DNA of 64,000 nt from [Eubacterium] infirmum (GCA_900450455.1 UGGN01000002.1:305968-369967); one strand, 5' to 3'; shown: positions 49,301 through 57,050, counted from the stretch's first letter. Numbers and translations are program-made. The notes: generated from the sequence alone by a model not told the origin.

Positions 49301-50429
49301 TGAGCTGATAGTAAGAAATGAAATCCTTAGGACAAAAATCAGTCCTGAAGGAAAGGTAAACGTACTTAGAGCAAATCCGGGATATAAGGTTGAGATTGTG
49401 GATGAAGAACTAGAAAATAGAAATCTTCGTGATGAGATGAAAAACCATCAATTTCCATTTGGTGTGTCACCTATGCTTGATGTAAAGGTATCAAAGAAGG
49501 CAGAGAAAACTTCTGTACATATTGGTATTGATTGTCTCATTCTTGATGGTTGGAGCATCAATATGTTCTTACACCAATTGGTAGCTGCATACAATGGTGA
49601 ACCATACGATGTCACCGATTATACATTTAGAAACTATCTTTGTGAGGAGAGAGGATGGCTTAGAGACAAAAAATATTATAGGGATGCTAAAAAATATTGG
49701 GAAGAAAATATTGAGAAACTGCCACCAGCTCCACATTTACCAATGAAAACTGCTATTACAGAAATCCATAATCCTGAATTTGGACGAAAGAGTTTTGAAC
49801 TTAGTAGAAAGGAGACACTAGCTCTATTTCAAAGAATTAAGTCATATGAGATGACACCATCGCTTGTGCTTTGTAGTGCATACATGATGAGTTTATCAAA
49901 ATGGAGTGACAATCCTGATGTTACATTAAACCTCACAATGTTTAATAGGCAGCCTATACATCCGGATGTTAATAAAGTACTTGGAGATTTTACTAATATT
50001 GCATTGTTAGGATATTACGCACGAGAAGATTTTAACTTTATGGAAATTGTAGAATCGATGAAAATGCAACTTTGGAATGCAATTGAATACAGGAGCTTTA
50101 ATGTAATTAATTTACTCGGTAGATTAGCTGAAAAACATGGCGATGCTGTCGCTGCACCATACGTTTTCACAAGTCTAATAGACAGTGATGCAGAAGGAAC
50201 AGAGCAAACAATGACTAAAATAGGATTTGAGGAGATATTTGCACAGACTCAAACTCCGCAGGTTGTACTAGATCATCAATTATATGTTAGGAATGGAAAG
50301 TTACTGTTAGTACTAGATTACGTGAAACAGGCTTTCGATAATGAGATCTTGGATGAACTATTTGCAGATTATACTTCAAGGGTAAAACGTCTTGCTGACA
50401 TGGAAGATTGGAGTATGTTATATGAGTAA
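43353..50429 (+). CDS. NRPS protein C: acyl-AMP ligase-PCP-Cy-A-PCP-PCP-PCP-docking-Cy
   Basis: This 2358-residue protein starts the assembly line. Residues about 1-560 form an acyl-AMP ligase with LYTSGTTTTPKAVEI, CMPLYHVMGLMM, YGLTESAST and ISNRNKDVLIIHGENYSP, closest in pattern to fatty-acyl-AMP ligases. A carrier (Ser605), Cy1 (D793 to D798 DxxxxD), an adenylation domain (YIIYTSGSTGTPKGV near 1239; code D-L-Y-N-I-S-M-I-W, cysteine-like) and three consecutive carriers (Ser1640, Ser1739, Ser1824) follow. A TubC-like stretch (about 1875-1930) and Cy2 (D2060 to D2065) end the protein. A C-terminal Cy with no partner adenylation domain suggests transfer to protein A in trans. The TE gene overlaps its 3' end. 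Confidence 0.88.
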   Translation: MHKTISMIDKIAQLSHTRGDATALESVKRNCKISYSEIYEAIVSYGALLRDEYGVNVGSKVIIACDSDPVDMIIAILSIGFCGGTAIPLKSGSTKDDALRIKRIALESSAKLIITDQNCIESYREHIIDIKIENADRYRTKKIKKYDITNVSKEASDYPFIILYTSGTTTTPKAVEINDDALMNLFVAYNDADNRTEHSVVLCCMPLYHVMGLMMSALSGLYIGANVVCMSVSEFYTDTLAWYINVARYKVSHTCISNYMVSMLTSSIESLNENYDAKILSLSSMKSMVLAGERVNPITIDAFIKVAKTYGFDDKALNISYGLTESASTFTHTYSDKILNRINTLDAGEVFSVGKIFSGYKMIIIDENEDIINDKLMLGEFCINGPSIIECYCNIDNDNDMDKSFINIDGEKYFRTGDIGFFNIVDGDKEFYISNRNKDVLIIHGENYSPAVIEELAEQISPYTVKAAAFSTQREDSEAAILLLEEQYKLNDDNRKEVANLIFDAVISQIGINIQEIVFSSYGSFVYSDTGKLKRYAMKNLYIDGAWEGEAFHHDFLSNDFDSINTKIYRSQEELQEDLQKFIGKYLYRSDDIIKDDLIKLGINSLKLQMLFGFIKKKTGVDLPLSVIVECPNIKALSIRVYKHLKGNLKPIHVKKSNNNSSSQNELSMLQKAYIAGRNEEIEWGGTACKLYIERDIKGLDIEKFAEAIKDLTVNQDALRTIITDEGKPVIIDSVDIPISVYRPSEQDREKVISEIRAEMENAILPLSEPLFRVALTELNPNTDEWRIHLHLDMIVFDATSVFIFWSQLMKAYNKLPLQNSTGKAIRPYMPDCISYDSDKIYWLNKDIPKAPELPWNSKAEKKSPRSFTRRMISFQTAEWEKIEEISQGIGISPTAMFLTLFSHILAGFGAGRNFTLSLTATGRENESLNVIGDFTDIILFEVNLHDENMADAARRIQNDMLQDLSHRAFSSFDLMKEHAARGEDNELYPVVFTSMLGLDEYADGESPFDVNSYSRSSTPQVLLDHQLIPTSDGVMLCWDSVDDAFEGNILDMMFASYRELVYRALTNEFWEDTLREIRTEKDIQIQVAANDTSLDIPKSYLTDGYRRTIRKCSENIAVIHKDKSYSYAELEKRVGEFKALLKDKGVVKADLVMIQMDKSFDLIASIIAVVDMGAIYIPMPHDQPEIRQENIYENAGAKLMLTDGICSISSNIPTIYSYEADAYEPDASDVNVDPESLAYIIYTSGSTGTPKGVAIRHDAAMNTILAVNEYVSLGAMDRVIGISSVSFDLSVYDIFGAISVGAAIVLPTEEERIDPNCMLRLCKDYGVTFWNSVPALMSVFLDYCDAVGAKTDKLKIKNIILSGDWIPMDLYKRLKRIIPSARLTSMGGATEASIWSNYFTVSAIKPEWQSIPYGYPLPNQLFYVLDDLGRLCPCGVAGRLHIGGRGLAQEYYNEPDLTDKAFFVHRDSGERLYDTGDYGKYDESGMLIFLGRRDTQIKINGYRIEIGEIQSAFNKVGYPKNVVVVSDEGQRGKKLIAFIKNDTDVQEEELKKSVGNILPGYFIPDKIICIREFPYTSNSKLDRKALLNIYKNIGESNYESEEITELSDDDLRIMSLIQEETKVTNLKPNDSLRGLGLSSLELIRLANKLESEMGYRTSINELIRYQRVNEILEYYRNTDIKNEKLDLHKEDAENQIRIDKFEKEDEFYKHPVMEVIREELETVDVTSSMEISALGLSSLMVIRIANRLESLFGVRPSIHDMLRYRTLRDLIEFYENNTPNANDNSETEEVLTSVHPVIRTISETLNIHSINEKDSFIRLAASSIELIRIGNKLEAMYGFKPKMQELATIESFEKLINYYKDAELKEDINSEEAQGRNRAVDLYNRCKDLDIIIWPEGDKLRFKAPHGTITSELKDELKKEKAMLLDFLSNQNTITTQDLTPLQMAYVLGRQVDHVLGDISAHYYVEYRAKDLDIQRLQDAVNELIVRNEILRTKISPEGKVNVLRANPGYKVEIVDEELENRNLRDEMKNHQFPFGVSPMLDVKVSKKAEKTSVHIGIDCLILDGWSINMFLHQLVAAYNGEPYDVTDYTFRNYLCEERGWLRDKKYYRDAKKYWEENIEKLPPAPHLPMKTAITEIHNPEFGRKSFELSRKETLALFQRIKSYEMTPSLVLCSAYMMSLSKWSDNPDVTLNLTMFNRQPIHPDVNKVLGDFTNIALLGYYAREDFNFMEIVESMKMQLWNAIEYRSFNVINLLGRLAEKHGDAVAAPYVFTSLIDSDAEGTEQTMTKIGFEEIFAQTQTPQVVLDHQLYVRNGKLLLVLDYVKQAFDNEILDELFADYTSRVKRLADMEDWSMLYE

Positions 50430-51273
50430 AAATTTAAAGACATTGTATATAAACTCACAAGCAATTGATGAGGCAGATCAAAGCAAACCATTTATTTTCT
50501 GCTTACATTATGCCGGCGGAAATGCTGGAGCATTTAATAATTGGGTTAAGAATTCGAAAGTGAATTATATTACAGTAGAACTGCCTGGTCATGGACGGCG
50601 AATCAGCGAGGAGCTTACTACAAGCTTAGACAGTGTTTGCAAAAATCTAGCTAATGAAATTGCAGAAGTTATAGAAACAAAAAGCTTAAAAAGCTTTGAA
50701 TTCTCATTGTATGGACATAGCATGGGTGCAATCATGGCATTTTGTACAGCGAAAATATTAATAAATAAGTATAAAATTTCCCCAAAGTGCATTCAAATTT
50801 CAGGAAGGCATGCACCTATGGATGAGGATCCATCTCCTTATAGAACTAGCCAAGGAGTGGAAGCTTTGGTTGAAGAACTACGCGATATTGGTCACACACC
50901 AGAGGAACTTCTTGAAGTCAAAGAATTTAGAGATTTCTTCATACCAATGATATATAGCGATTATAAGCTTGCCGAAGATTATATATACGATGGGACTATA
51001 CTTGACATTCCGATTTTTGCATATTGTGGAAAAGATGACTCAGGCGCAGATGTAAGCGTGATGAAGAGATGGAAGCATGTAACAAGTAAAAAATTTATCT
51101 TTAAAAGTTATGATGGTGACCATTTCTTTATATTTGACCTTAATAAGCCTTTTGATAATATTATTGCCAATGACCTTTTAGACCTTTGTACGCCTAAGCA
51201 TATCAATGGAGATGCCGATCGTTTGAATCAGCTGACCAATGCTAATGATTTTTATGAAAGAGGTGAGATATAG
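50422..51273 (+). CDS. Type II thioesterase 1
   Basis: This 283-residue alpha/beta-hydrolase is a typical NRPS editing thioesterase that removes wrong or stalled groups from carrier domains. The nucleophile elbow GHSMG has Ser100, the oxyanion part is CLHYAGGNAGAF, and the catalytic His is in SYDGDHFF near the C terminus. I chose ATG 50422, which has GGAG upstream and overlaps the 3' end of the preceding gene by 8 bp. A second thioesterase gene follows with no gap. Confidence 0.9.
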   Translation: MSKNLKTLYINSQAIDEADQSKPFIFCLHYAGGNAGAFNNWVKNSKVNYITVELPGHGRRISEELTTSLDSVCKNLANEIAEVIETKSLKSFEFSLYGHSMGAIMAFCTAKILINKYKISPKCIQISGRHAPMDEDPSPYRTSQGVEALVEELRDIGHTPEELLEVKEFRDFFIPMIYSDYKLAEDYIYDGTILDIPIFAYCGKDDSGADVSVMKRWKHVTSKKFIFKSYDGDHFFIFDLNKPFDNIIANDLLDLCTPKHINGDADRLNQLTNANDFYERGEI

Positions 51274-52050
51274 ATGATAAAACGTAGTCTAAACAAATGG
51301 ATATCACATCAAAGAATAACGGATAAGGGTGAAATTAATTTGCTCTGTTTTGTATTCGCAGGAGGGAGTCCTAGCTTCTTTGCCCCATGGAAAAACAGTT
51401 TCCCTGAATGGGTTAATTTCATACCTGTGTTATATCCACAAAGAGAAAAAAGGGATAGCGAAAATATGCCTGACTCCGTGGAAGAACTAATCGCCACTTT
51501 TCTTACTGACAATAAACATTTAACAGATAAGCCCTATGTTATATGGGGGCATTGCTCGGGCGCTTTGATAGGTATGGAGATTGCAGTAGCTGATATTTCT
51601 AATGGTCATAGACCGGCCGGTTTTATAATAAGCGGTTGTGAAGCACCGGAGCATGCATTGCAAAGATTACAATTTAGAGATGAAGATTTTTCTGAAGTCC
51701 CTGATGAGGGCATTCTTGGGGATCTTATACATTTTAATTTAATGCCAGAAGATATGGCACGAGACCCAATCTTTCAAAAATATTTTTTACCGATATATAG
51801 GGCTGATTTGTCGATGTTCAGCAAATATACTTGCAGAACAAATCAAAGGTTTGATTTTCCGGCTATTATATTGAATGGACATGATGATAAGATGATTAAC
51901 CCAGAAAAAATACGTGGTTGGTCAGATCAATTCACTGGAAAAGTGAAGTACAGTGAATATCCAGGTGAACATTACTTTGTTAATGATGCGTGTAACAAGG
52001 AATTAATTAGAAATGAAATTATAGAATTTCTAGAGACAATACGTAAGTAA
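51274..52050 (+). CDS. Type II thioesterase 2
   Basis: This 258-residue alpha/beta-hydrolase has the nucleophile elbow WGHCSGALIG with Ser95, an oxyanion region FVFAGGSPSFF and the catalytic His in YPGEHYFVND. The motif has Cys instead of Ser or Met between His and Ser. The two adjacent thioesterases differ clearly in sequence, so they are not a recent duplication and may act on different acyl groups. It starts directly after the preceding stop. An inverted repeat follows in the 120-bp gap before the C-C-PCP gene. Confidence 0.88.
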   Translation: MIKRSLNKWISHQRITDKGEINLLCFVFAGGSPSFFAPWKNSFPEWVNFIPVLYPQREKRDSENMPDSVEELIATFLTDNKHLTDKPYVIWGHCSGALIGMEIAVADISNGHRPAGFIISGCEAPEHALQRLQFRDEDFSEVPDEGILGDLIHFNLMPEDMARDPIFQKYFLPIYRADLSMFSKYTCRTNQRFDFPAIILNGHDDKMINPEKIRGWSDQFTGKVKYSEYPGEHYFVNDACNKELIRNEIIEFLETIRK

Positions 52051-52065
52051 TTTTATGAATAATTT

Positions 52066-52110
52066 TCGAAGTAAAATATATAATCAAAATTTCATATATG
52101 TTTACTTCGA
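52066..52110 (+). repeat. Inverted repeat in the gap before the C-C-PCP gene
   Basis: TCGAAGTAAA (52066-52075) pairs with TTTACTTCGA (52101-52110), and inner ATATAT segments extend the stem past a one-base bulge. No T-tract follows, so it is not a standard terminator. It could be an operator or an mRNA structure for the gene at 52170. Confidence 0.55.
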
Positions 52111-52169
52111 TTGTAATTTAAAAAATATTATTAAGAAACTAATTGTAAAATTTAATCGGGAGATAAGAT

Positions 52170-55100
52170 ATGAAACATACTTTTCCACTACTAAAACAAC
52201 AGATAAAAATACTGCCATATGAGCTTAAGTCAGAAAGCAAATCATCACAAAATACAGGATTTGCATTTGAAATAAAAGGCAACATTAAAAAGGAAAAAAT
52301 AATCTCAGCGATAAATAAGCTGTGCAAAGAGCATGATGCAATAAGAACGCATTTAGATGTGTCTATGAATGGAGAGCTTGTACAGATTTCATCTGATGAT
52401 GGAAATGCTTGTATCATACATGATATGCAAGGATATTCAAAGGGAAAAGGCTTAGAACAGTCACTTGCAGAGATCAAGCGAATGAACAGGATACCTATGG
52501 ATATCTTCGTTGATCCAATGATTGCATTTTATATGTACATCCTTGGTGAAAACGATATTCTCATATATGTAAGGTCAAATCATATTTTGATTGATGGTCC
52601 ATCGCTTCGCGTAATATATGCTACAATACTCAATTCCATCGTGGAAACCTCAGCAAATGATAAAGCAAATGATATAACTCCATTATCCTGGGAGGACTTT
52701 GTAAAAAGAGAACTTGAATACGAATCTTCTGACAAGGGGCTAGCTGAAAAGAAATACTGGGAATCATATCAAAAGAATATGCCTTCAGCTATAAATGATG
52801 AAGATGTTAGATGTGCTATAGCCAAATCAGGAGACAAGCTATATAAGGATATAAATATCGGCAAAACTAAATCATCAAATATATATGGAAAAATTTCTAA
52901 TCTACCGATGGATAAACTCAATACAGCTGCAAAAAACAATAAGACGTCAGTATTTAATGTTACTTTGTTTTTATATACCTATGCGCTTGGTCAGATATTT
53001 GATAGAGATGAAATAAGTGTTAACTATACGGTTAGCAATAGATTTAATGAATCAGCACGTTATACTATAGGACTTACAACTCATACTGTTCCACATACTG
53101 TCAAAGGGCTCAAATGGAAATCAGGTTCTGATGTTTTTGTTGAGAGCAAAGCTGAGTTTGAACGAAATTTAGGTAAGCATATTATTGCAGATAATTATTG
53201 TAATTCACCGTTCACTATGTCATATCTGTCAGAAACAGTGAAAATACCTGAGCCAGAAGGATATAAATTTATTACGCATCCTATACCAGGCACATGCAAT
53301 CAAAACGATATAAATTTAATATTAATGTGTAACGAAAAAAAAGAAAGCTTGGAACTAAGCATTGTTGCAGATAAAAATATATATAAGGATGCATTTTTTG
53401 ATAGATTGTATCTACGAATGGCAGATATACTTAACAGCCTTGTTTTGACGCCGGAAGAGTATAGAGAAATATCATCGCAGGAAGGTGTATTTTCAATGGA
53501 TAACGACGTAAAATCTGTCAGAATAGATGTTAAGTCAAATGATGGATATATTCCACTTACATATACTCAAAAAGATTACATCGATCTTACATATAGACGA
53601 GCTGAGCCTGCTCTCAATCTGGGTAATGGAGTAGTTCTAAAAGGAAAATACGATCTAGATAGATTGGAGCGTGCAGTAAGAAAGCTATATGAAAGATATG
53701 ATGCTTTGAGAATGGTATTTCATATAAAAAAGACATCAAGAGATGCTTATCTTACTATAGACAATTCTATATCGAGAGGAATTGAAATTGTCGAAGCAAA
53801 AGGTGATGATAGGGATAGTAGATATGCTTTTTCAATTAAAGATGCTCATGAAAGGATGAATGTATCATCGCTACATTACAAAGATAGTATGGCTAGATTT
53901 TGGGCATATGTCATAGATGAAGATGAAATTGCGGTGTGCTTTATGCTTAACCACATGATATCAGACGGTACATCTGTAAATGTTCTTCAGATGGCACTTT
54001 TGATGCTATACCAAAATCCTGATAGGACAGACCTTCCAAATCCAGGTAGATTTGAAGAGTTCTTAAAGCGTCGTGATGCATTATATAATAGTAAAGCTGG
54101 TAAAGCTTCAGCAAGGTACTGGGCACACAGACTAGATGGATATCGTTCTCCTGAAATTCCAAAGATCGGTAATGATGTAGAGGAAGGAAAACCAACATTT
54201 AGGCCTCTTATCTTTTCTGCTGAAAAGATACGTAAGATATCAAGGAATAGTAAGACTTCTAGCTTTAATGTATCGTACATGCTGTGGAAGCTTGCTCTTG
54301 CAGAACTTTGTGCACAGCCAGATATTGTACTTAGATATGCTTATGCAGGTAGAAATACGACATCAGATCTACAGATGATAGGAATGTTAGTACATGGAAT
54401 TACCGGACGAACCAAATTTAGTGCAAAAGTGAATTGGCTTGAGCTGATGGATGAGCACAAGATGCGTGTTAACGAAGATATGAAACATGTTGATACTGCA
54501 GATATAGTTCGTCTAGATGATTTTTCAATGTCGTACTTGCTTTTGGATTCAACACAGGGTACTCCTTCGTTCGAGAGTTTTGAAGTTAGCGAAACATTTA
54601 CTTTAAGTCTATCGAAAACTTATGATTCCGGAAATTATCTGATTGCCATGGGAATAGAAATGAAAGATAAAATCATGTTAGTTCCATTTGGAAGTTCGGC
54701 CGTATATAGTAAATGTCTACTTGAAAAATTAGAACATCTTGTATCTTCATATGTAGATAAACTATATAAGTATACTGATATGCCACTTGATAAGCTGTGT
54801 GAGAATCCAGATTTTCTTAAAATAGAAGAGTCAATTAATCAAAATCTAAATATTGAAGAATCAAAACAAGCAATAGAGCAAGAGGAATTGCAGGTAGATG
54901 ATGCTAAGCCTGACGTTTATCATAATGAAAGTTTTGATATTGACAATTCTAAGCTTAATAAAGATAATGATAACGAGAGTGATAAAAGACTGTGCGAAGT
55001 ATTGTTTGGACTTGTCAAAGAATACCTAGACCTGGATGATATGCCAAGCGGAAAAGATGATTTTTTCGAGCTTGGGGGCAATTCATTTAAAGCATTCTGC

Positions 55101-55214
55101 GTAATTAATAATCTTACAGATGAATATAAGGATGGCTTAATAATGTCCGATTTTTATGAAGCCGAATGCCTTGATGAACTAGCAAGCATCCTGTCATCTC
55201 GAGTTAACGGATAA
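52170..55214 (+). CDS. Free-standing NRPS-like protein: condensation-condensation-carrier
   Basis: This 1014-residue protein has two condensation-type domains in tandem without any adenylation domain. The first (about residues 1-430) has N137-HILI-DG as its HHxxxDG motif, the second (about 440-860) has N594-HMIS-DG. Both have Asn for the first His but keep the catalytic second His and Asp-Gly. A low-complexity linker rich in Asp and Glu (about 880-925) follows, then a carrier domain with GGNSF (Ser972). It may condense or release the finished chain, or join a modifying acyl unit. The domain order is unusual. Confidence 0.8.
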   Translation: MKHTFPLLKQQIKILPYELKSESKSSQNTGFAFEIKGNIKKEKIISAINKLCKEHDAIRTHLDVSMNGELVQISSDDGNACIIHDMQGYSKGKGLEQSLAEIKRMNRIPMDIFVDPMIAFYMYILGENDILIYVRSNHILIDGPSLRVIYATILNSIVETSANDKANDITPLSWEDFVKRELEYESSDKGLAEKKYWESYQKNMPSAINDEDVRCAIAKSGDKLYKDINIGKTKSSNIYGKISNLPMDKLNTAAKNNKTSVFNVTLFLYTYALGQIFDRDEISVNYTVSNRFNESARYTIGLTTHTVPHTVKGLKWKSGSDVFVESKAEFERNLGKHIIADNYCNSPFTMSYLSETVKIPEPEGYKFITHPIPGTCNQNDINLILMCNEKKESLELSIVADKNIYKDAFFDRLYLRMADILNSLVLTPEEYREISSQEGVFSMDNDVKSVRIDVKSNDGYIPLTYTQKDYIDLTYRRAEPALNLGNGVVLKGKYDLDRLERAVRKLYERYDALRMVFHIKKTSRDAYLTIDNSISRGIEIVEAKGDDRDSRYAFSIKDAHERMNVSSLHYKDSMARFWAYVIDEDEIAVCFMLNHMISDGTSVNVLQMALLMLYQNPDRTDLPNPGRFEEFLKRRDALYNSKAGKASARYWAHRLDGYRSPEIPKIGNDVEEGKPTFRPLIFSAEKIRKISRNSKTSSFNVSYMLWKLALAELCAQPDIVLRYAYAGRNTTSDLQMIGMLVHGITGRTKFSAKVNWLELMDEHKMRVNEDMKHVDTADIVRLDDFSMSYLLLDSTQGTPSFESFEVSETFTLSLSKTYDSGNYLIAMGIEMKDKIMLVPFGSSAVYSKCLLEKLEHLVSSYVDKLYKYTDMPLDKLCENPDFLKIEESINQNLNIEESKQAIEQEELQVDDAKPDVYHNESFDIDNSKLNKDNDNESDKRLCEVLFGLVKEYLDLDDMPSGKDDFFELGGNSFKAFCVINNLTDEYKDGLIMSDFYEAECLDELASILSSRVNG

Positions 55215-55282
55215 AGTAATTGTCATATGAATTTAAAGGATATTAGAATATAAAGTTTTGCTTAGATTATGTGAGATAAACT

Positions 55283-55966
55283 ATGGTGGAAGTATTTTTT
55301 TCTAGAATCAGTGAAGTTAACGATTTACAATTTATAGACAAAAGCTACAATATGGTTTCTGAAAACTGCAAATCCAAAGCCAAATGCTTTAGATTTGAGG
55401 CAGATAGGTTGAGAACAATAATAGGGGAGCTTCTTGCAAGATATGGAATTTGTAATTGTTTCGGAATTGATGCATCAAAACTCAGCTTTAATGTTTCAGA
55501 ATTTGGTAAACCATATATTGATGGTATTCCATATTACTTCAATATTTCACACTCAGGTGATTATATAATCTGTGGTGTATCGGATATAAACATAGGTGTT
55601 GATATTGAGAAAATTCAGGATATAGATTTTGGCTTTGCATGCGATGTATTTAGCGATGAAGAGATAAGAAGAATTTCATCAGAGAGTGCAGATAAGAAAA
55701 AGGAACTATTTTTTTCGATTTGGACTCTTAAAGAAAGCTATGTCAAATGGCTTGGCACAGGATTTCATAGAAAACTGTCATCATATACTGTTTTACCGAA
55801 AGGAATGCATGCAGAAATATTAGATCCACATAGCCTGTATGACATAGTACCAAAGCTCTGGACATATACAATAGGTGATTATAAAATTTCAATTTGTAGC
55901 TGTGATATTGATTTTCCTGTTGAATTTAAGCATATATGTCCAGGACAGTTAATTGATAAAAAATAA
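55283..55966 (+). CDS. Sfp-type 4'-phosphopantetheinyl transferase
   Basis: This 227-residue enzyme activates carrier domains by attaching phosphopantetheine from CoA. The magnesium motif GVDIEKI contains Asp107 and Glu109. The second motif WTLKESYVKW has Trp147, Lys150, Glu151 and Lys155. It is the last gene of the cluster and would activate the six carrier domains of the neighbouring synthetases. ATG 55283 has only a weak ribosome binding site, so the start is less sure than the function. Confidence 0.92.
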   Translation: MVEVFFSRISEVNDLQFIDKSYNMVSENCKSKAKCFRFEADRLRTIIGELLARYGICNCFGIDASKLSFNVSEFGKPYIDGIPYYFNISHSGDYIICGVSDINIGVDIEKIQDIDFGFACDVFSDEEIRRISSESADKKKELFFSIWTLKESYVKWLGTGFHRKLSSYTVLPKGMHAEILDPHSLYDIVPKLWTYTIGDYKISICSCDIDFPVEFKHICPGQLIDKK

Positions 55967-56034
55967 CTAACTGAATTTGACCTTGATACTTTGTCTTAAA
56001 TTTATTATCTATGAACAAGGGGAAAGTACATAAC

Positions 56035-56064
56035 TTGACACATCCTTGGTTCAAAGAGTATACT
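56035..56064 (+). promoter_or_regulatory. Strong sigma-70-type promoter of ridA
   Basis: TTGACA (56035-56040) and TATACT (56059-56064) are 18 bp apart. The leader to the ridA start would be about 95 nt and contains a small hairpin-prone stretch, but I see no known riboswitch. This promoter separates ridA from the metallophore cluster. Confidence 0.75.
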
Positions 56065-56167
56065 CAAAGCTCAGAGAGCTAAGAATTTTTAGCGAATGTG
56101 AAATGTCATAGACAATAAATGTATTAAGAAAATCAGAAACTATCATACATGATTGAGGGAGGAAGAA

Positions 56168-56542
56168 ATGAACAAAGCAATAATAGCAAAGAATGCGCCG
56201 GCAGCAGTGGGACCATATGTACATGCAGTTCAGGCAGGTAGTCTACTTTTCGTTTCAGGACAGCTAGGACTTGATCCGGTAAGTGGTGAGCTTAAGGAAG
56301 GCCTAGAAGCGCAAGCTGTTCAGGCTCTTGAGAATATGAAGGCAGTTTTGAGCGAAGCTGGATACGAGCTTACAGATGTAGTAAAGACAACTGTTTTTAT
56401 CGATGATATGAATGACTTTGTTAAGGTTAATGAGATTTATGCAAAGTATTTTGATGAGTGCAAGCCTGCAAGATCATGCGTAGAGGTTGCTAAGCTTCCA
56501 AAGGGTGGACTTGTAGAAATCGAGTGCATTGCATCAAAATAA
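56168..56542 (+). CDS. ridA: RidA family enamine/imine deaminase
   Basis: This 124-residue YjgF/YER057c/UK114 protein hydrolyses reactive enamine and imine intermediates such as 2-aminoacrylate, which arise from Ser and Thr dehydratases and from cysteine chemistry. The signature PARSCVEVAKLPKGGLVEIE at the C terminus contains the catalytic Arg, and GPYVHAV and SGQLGLDP are in place. I chose ATG 56168 because GGGAGG precedes it. It has its own promoter and terminator, so it is not part of the metallophore operon despite its position. Confidence 0.92.
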   Translation: MNKAIIAKNAPAAVGPYVHAVQAGSLLFVSGQLGLDPVSGELKEGLEAQAVQALENMKAVLSEAGYELTDVVKTTVFIDDMNDFVKVNEIYAKYFDECKPARSCVEVAKLPKGGLVEIECIASK

Positions 56543-56601
56543 AGCAAACAAAAACATGCTGACAAGTCATTATTTTGACTTATGTATAAGATGAAACAAT
56601 G

Positions 56602-56633
56602 GATGGTCCAAAGGGCCATCTATTAGTTTTTTT
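56602..56633 (+). terminator. Intrinsic terminator after ridA
   Basis: GATGGTCC (56602-56609) pairs with GGGCCATC (56613-56620), with one G-U pair and a tight loop, followed by TATTAG and a run of seven T. Confidence 0.85.
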
Positions 56634-56667
56634 GTGGGTATACGAGGGTTTTATTTAAATTTGAATG

Positions 56668-56676
56668 TGGTATAAT
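56668..56676 (+). promoter_or_regulatory. Extended -10 promoter of rnpB
   Basis: TGGTATAAT is an extended -10 element placed 8-10 bp before the 5' end of the RNase P RNA. A good -35 hexamer is not evident. Confidence 0.6.
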
Positions 56677-56683
56677 TACTTAG

Positions 56684-57032
56684 CTAAGGGAAGATCAGAC
56701 GGTCGCGTGCCATAGGCATGAGGAAAGTCCGGGCTCCATAGGGCAAGAATGCCGGATAACGTCCGGCGTAGGTAACTATAGGGAAAGTGCAACAGAAACA
56801 TTCCGCCGAAACAGTTAGGCTGTGGTAAGGTTGAAATGGTGAGGTAAGAGCTCACCGGAGTCATGGAGACATGGCTGCCGTGTAAACCCCATTCGGAGCA
56901 AGGTCGAAATTGAGCACCAAATGCAGCGGCCCGTTGCAGCTCAGGAGGTGGACCGCATGAGCGTGCAGTAATGTTACGCCTTAGATAGATGATCGTCTAA
57001 TACAGAACCCGGCTTATAGATCTGCCCCTTAG
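56684..57032 (+). ncRNA. rnpB: RNase P RNA, bacterial class A
   Basis: The catalytic RNA of ribonuclease P, which matures tRNA 5' ends, is recognised by two universal segments: GAGGAAAGTCCGGGCTCC (about 56720-56738) and ACAGAACCCGGCTTAT (about 57002-57018), which form P4 and the catalytic core. The 5' segment CTAAGGGaAGATC pairs with GATCTgCCCCTTAG at the 3' end (helix P1), which sets the ends. A T-rich tract follows. The total of about 349 nt suits class A. Exact ends are estimates. A minus-strand reading frame over this gene is a shadow. Confidence 0.93.
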
Positions 57033-57050
57033 TTTTTATTTGGAGAATAT

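Larger units (their letters stand above)
26673..55966 (+). other. Thiazoline-metallophore-like nonribosomal peptide gene cluster
   Basis: Fourteen genes on one strand, with many ATGA overlaps, form a cluster. Four encode transport (fused ECF module, S component, two ABC exporters or importers). The rest encode three NRPS proteins, a free C-C-PCP protein, a thiazolinyl imide reductase, two NAD(P)-dependent dehydrogenase-like proteins, two thioesterases and a phosphopantetheinyl transferase. Heterocyclization domains, cysteine-like adenylation pockets and the reductase point to a thiazoline/thiazolidine product of the yersiniabactin-pyochelin-equibactin kind. The operator pair suggests metal control. 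The metal and the exact product are unknown. Confidence 0.85.

Noticed and set aside
26673..55966. Polyketide or hybrid PKS-NRPS cluster
   Set aside because: No ketosynthase or acyltransferase motif was found in any of the large proteins.
56035..56542. ridA as part of the metallophore operon
   Set aside because: It has its own near-consensus promoter and terminator.
56676..56864. Minus-strand frame over rnpB
   Set aside because: It falls inside the RNase P RNA and has no protein family features.
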